A stretch of DNA of 64,000 bases from Planctomycetaceae bacterium. Lineage in GTDB: Bacteria > Planctomycetota > Planctomycetia > Planctomycetales > Planctomycetaceae. Under the pieces are notes generated by a model. It had not been told where the DNA came from and made no database searches. It was given only the letters and a program-made list of their open reading frames with translations. Below, piece by piece: positions 63,965-64,000 of the stretch. Where the stretch lies: NCBI GenBank assembly GCA_041398825.1, contig JAWKTX010000010.1:124001-188000 (forward strand). Direction: 5' to 3'. Position 1 is the stretch's first letter, and each line of letters opens with the position of its first letter. A program made the position numbers and the translations under genes.

Positions 63965-64000
63965 TTCAGCAACTCTGGCCGCGTTTGGGTTCCGAAAAGT

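Noticed and set aside
1..64000. CRISPR array or cas genes
   Set aside because: No regularly spaced direct repeats and no Cas motifs were seen. The repeats found are REP, hairpin or direct duplications.

Overview
The gene content points to a planctomycete, probably of the order Planctomycetales, by inference from families seen in the sequence. These include a PA14/multi-haem c-type cytochrome, a DUF1501 Tat-exported protein, a tandem DUF1080 lipoprotein, a DUF1559 pilin-like protein, a Tat-exported Gfo/Idh/MocA oxidoreductase, a SASA-type esterase, a DUF1570 peptidase, and an ECF sigma factor coupled to a Ser/Thr kinase. No rRNA, CRISPR array or replication origin is visible. One tRNA gene is present, tRNA-Sec.

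Positions 1-47.9 kb are an ordinary, densely coded chromosome. 1-11.5 kb: partial esterase, a detached MshEN-domain/coiled-coil protein, SASA esterase, multi-haem PA14 cytochrome, and an ECF sigma/zinc-finger kinase pair. 11.9-14.3 kb: tRNA-Sec divergent from selB. 14.5-25.2 kb: argS, a UPF1-like helicase, an RpoD-like sigma factor, a FixJ-type regulator, a squalene-cyclase-fold protein and a short SecA paralogue. 25.3-38.2 kb: a strong terminator, small secreted proteins, a TrkA-type K+ channel, ftsY, rhaB, HAD phosphatase, DUF1501, esterase, DUF1080, LOG-family and STAS proteins. 38.5-47.9 kb: a DUF1579 protein, a deletion junction, a MerR regulator with a consensus leaderless promoter driving a VIT-VWA-GspE-N fusion, and a GntR/ABC exporter operon.

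Positions 47.9-60.2 kb are an accessory region full of mobile-element debris. It holds at least four RAYT (REP-associated tyrosine transposase) copies: one intact, one with a single amber codon, one internal-deletion derivative and one frameshifted copy between 16-bp perfect inverted repeats. It also holds two REP sequence families, an IS1182-like element with a 4-bp target duplication, and IS30, IS66 and sulfatase remnants. Embedded in it is a 5'-truncated RHS/YD-repeat protein. Its terminal segment is a separate reading frame joined by a TAATG overlap behind a strong ribosome binding site, followed by a cysteine-rich tip and a small exported protein: a candidate toxin/immunity-like cassette. 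The IS1182-like element sits exactly at the small gene's stop codon. An ECF sigma factor fused to a multi-span membrane domain also lies here.

Positions 59.7-64 kb: a roughly 485-bp direct repeat brackets a three-gene block (Gfo/Idh/MocA, DUF1559, small membrane protein). A separate roughly 100-bp hairpin repeat occurs three times elsewhere, two copies flanking the STAS gene.

The least conventional items are the MerR/VIT-VWA-GspE-N pair, the split RHS cassette, and the RAYT/REP collection. All functional statements come from motif reading; no database search was run.
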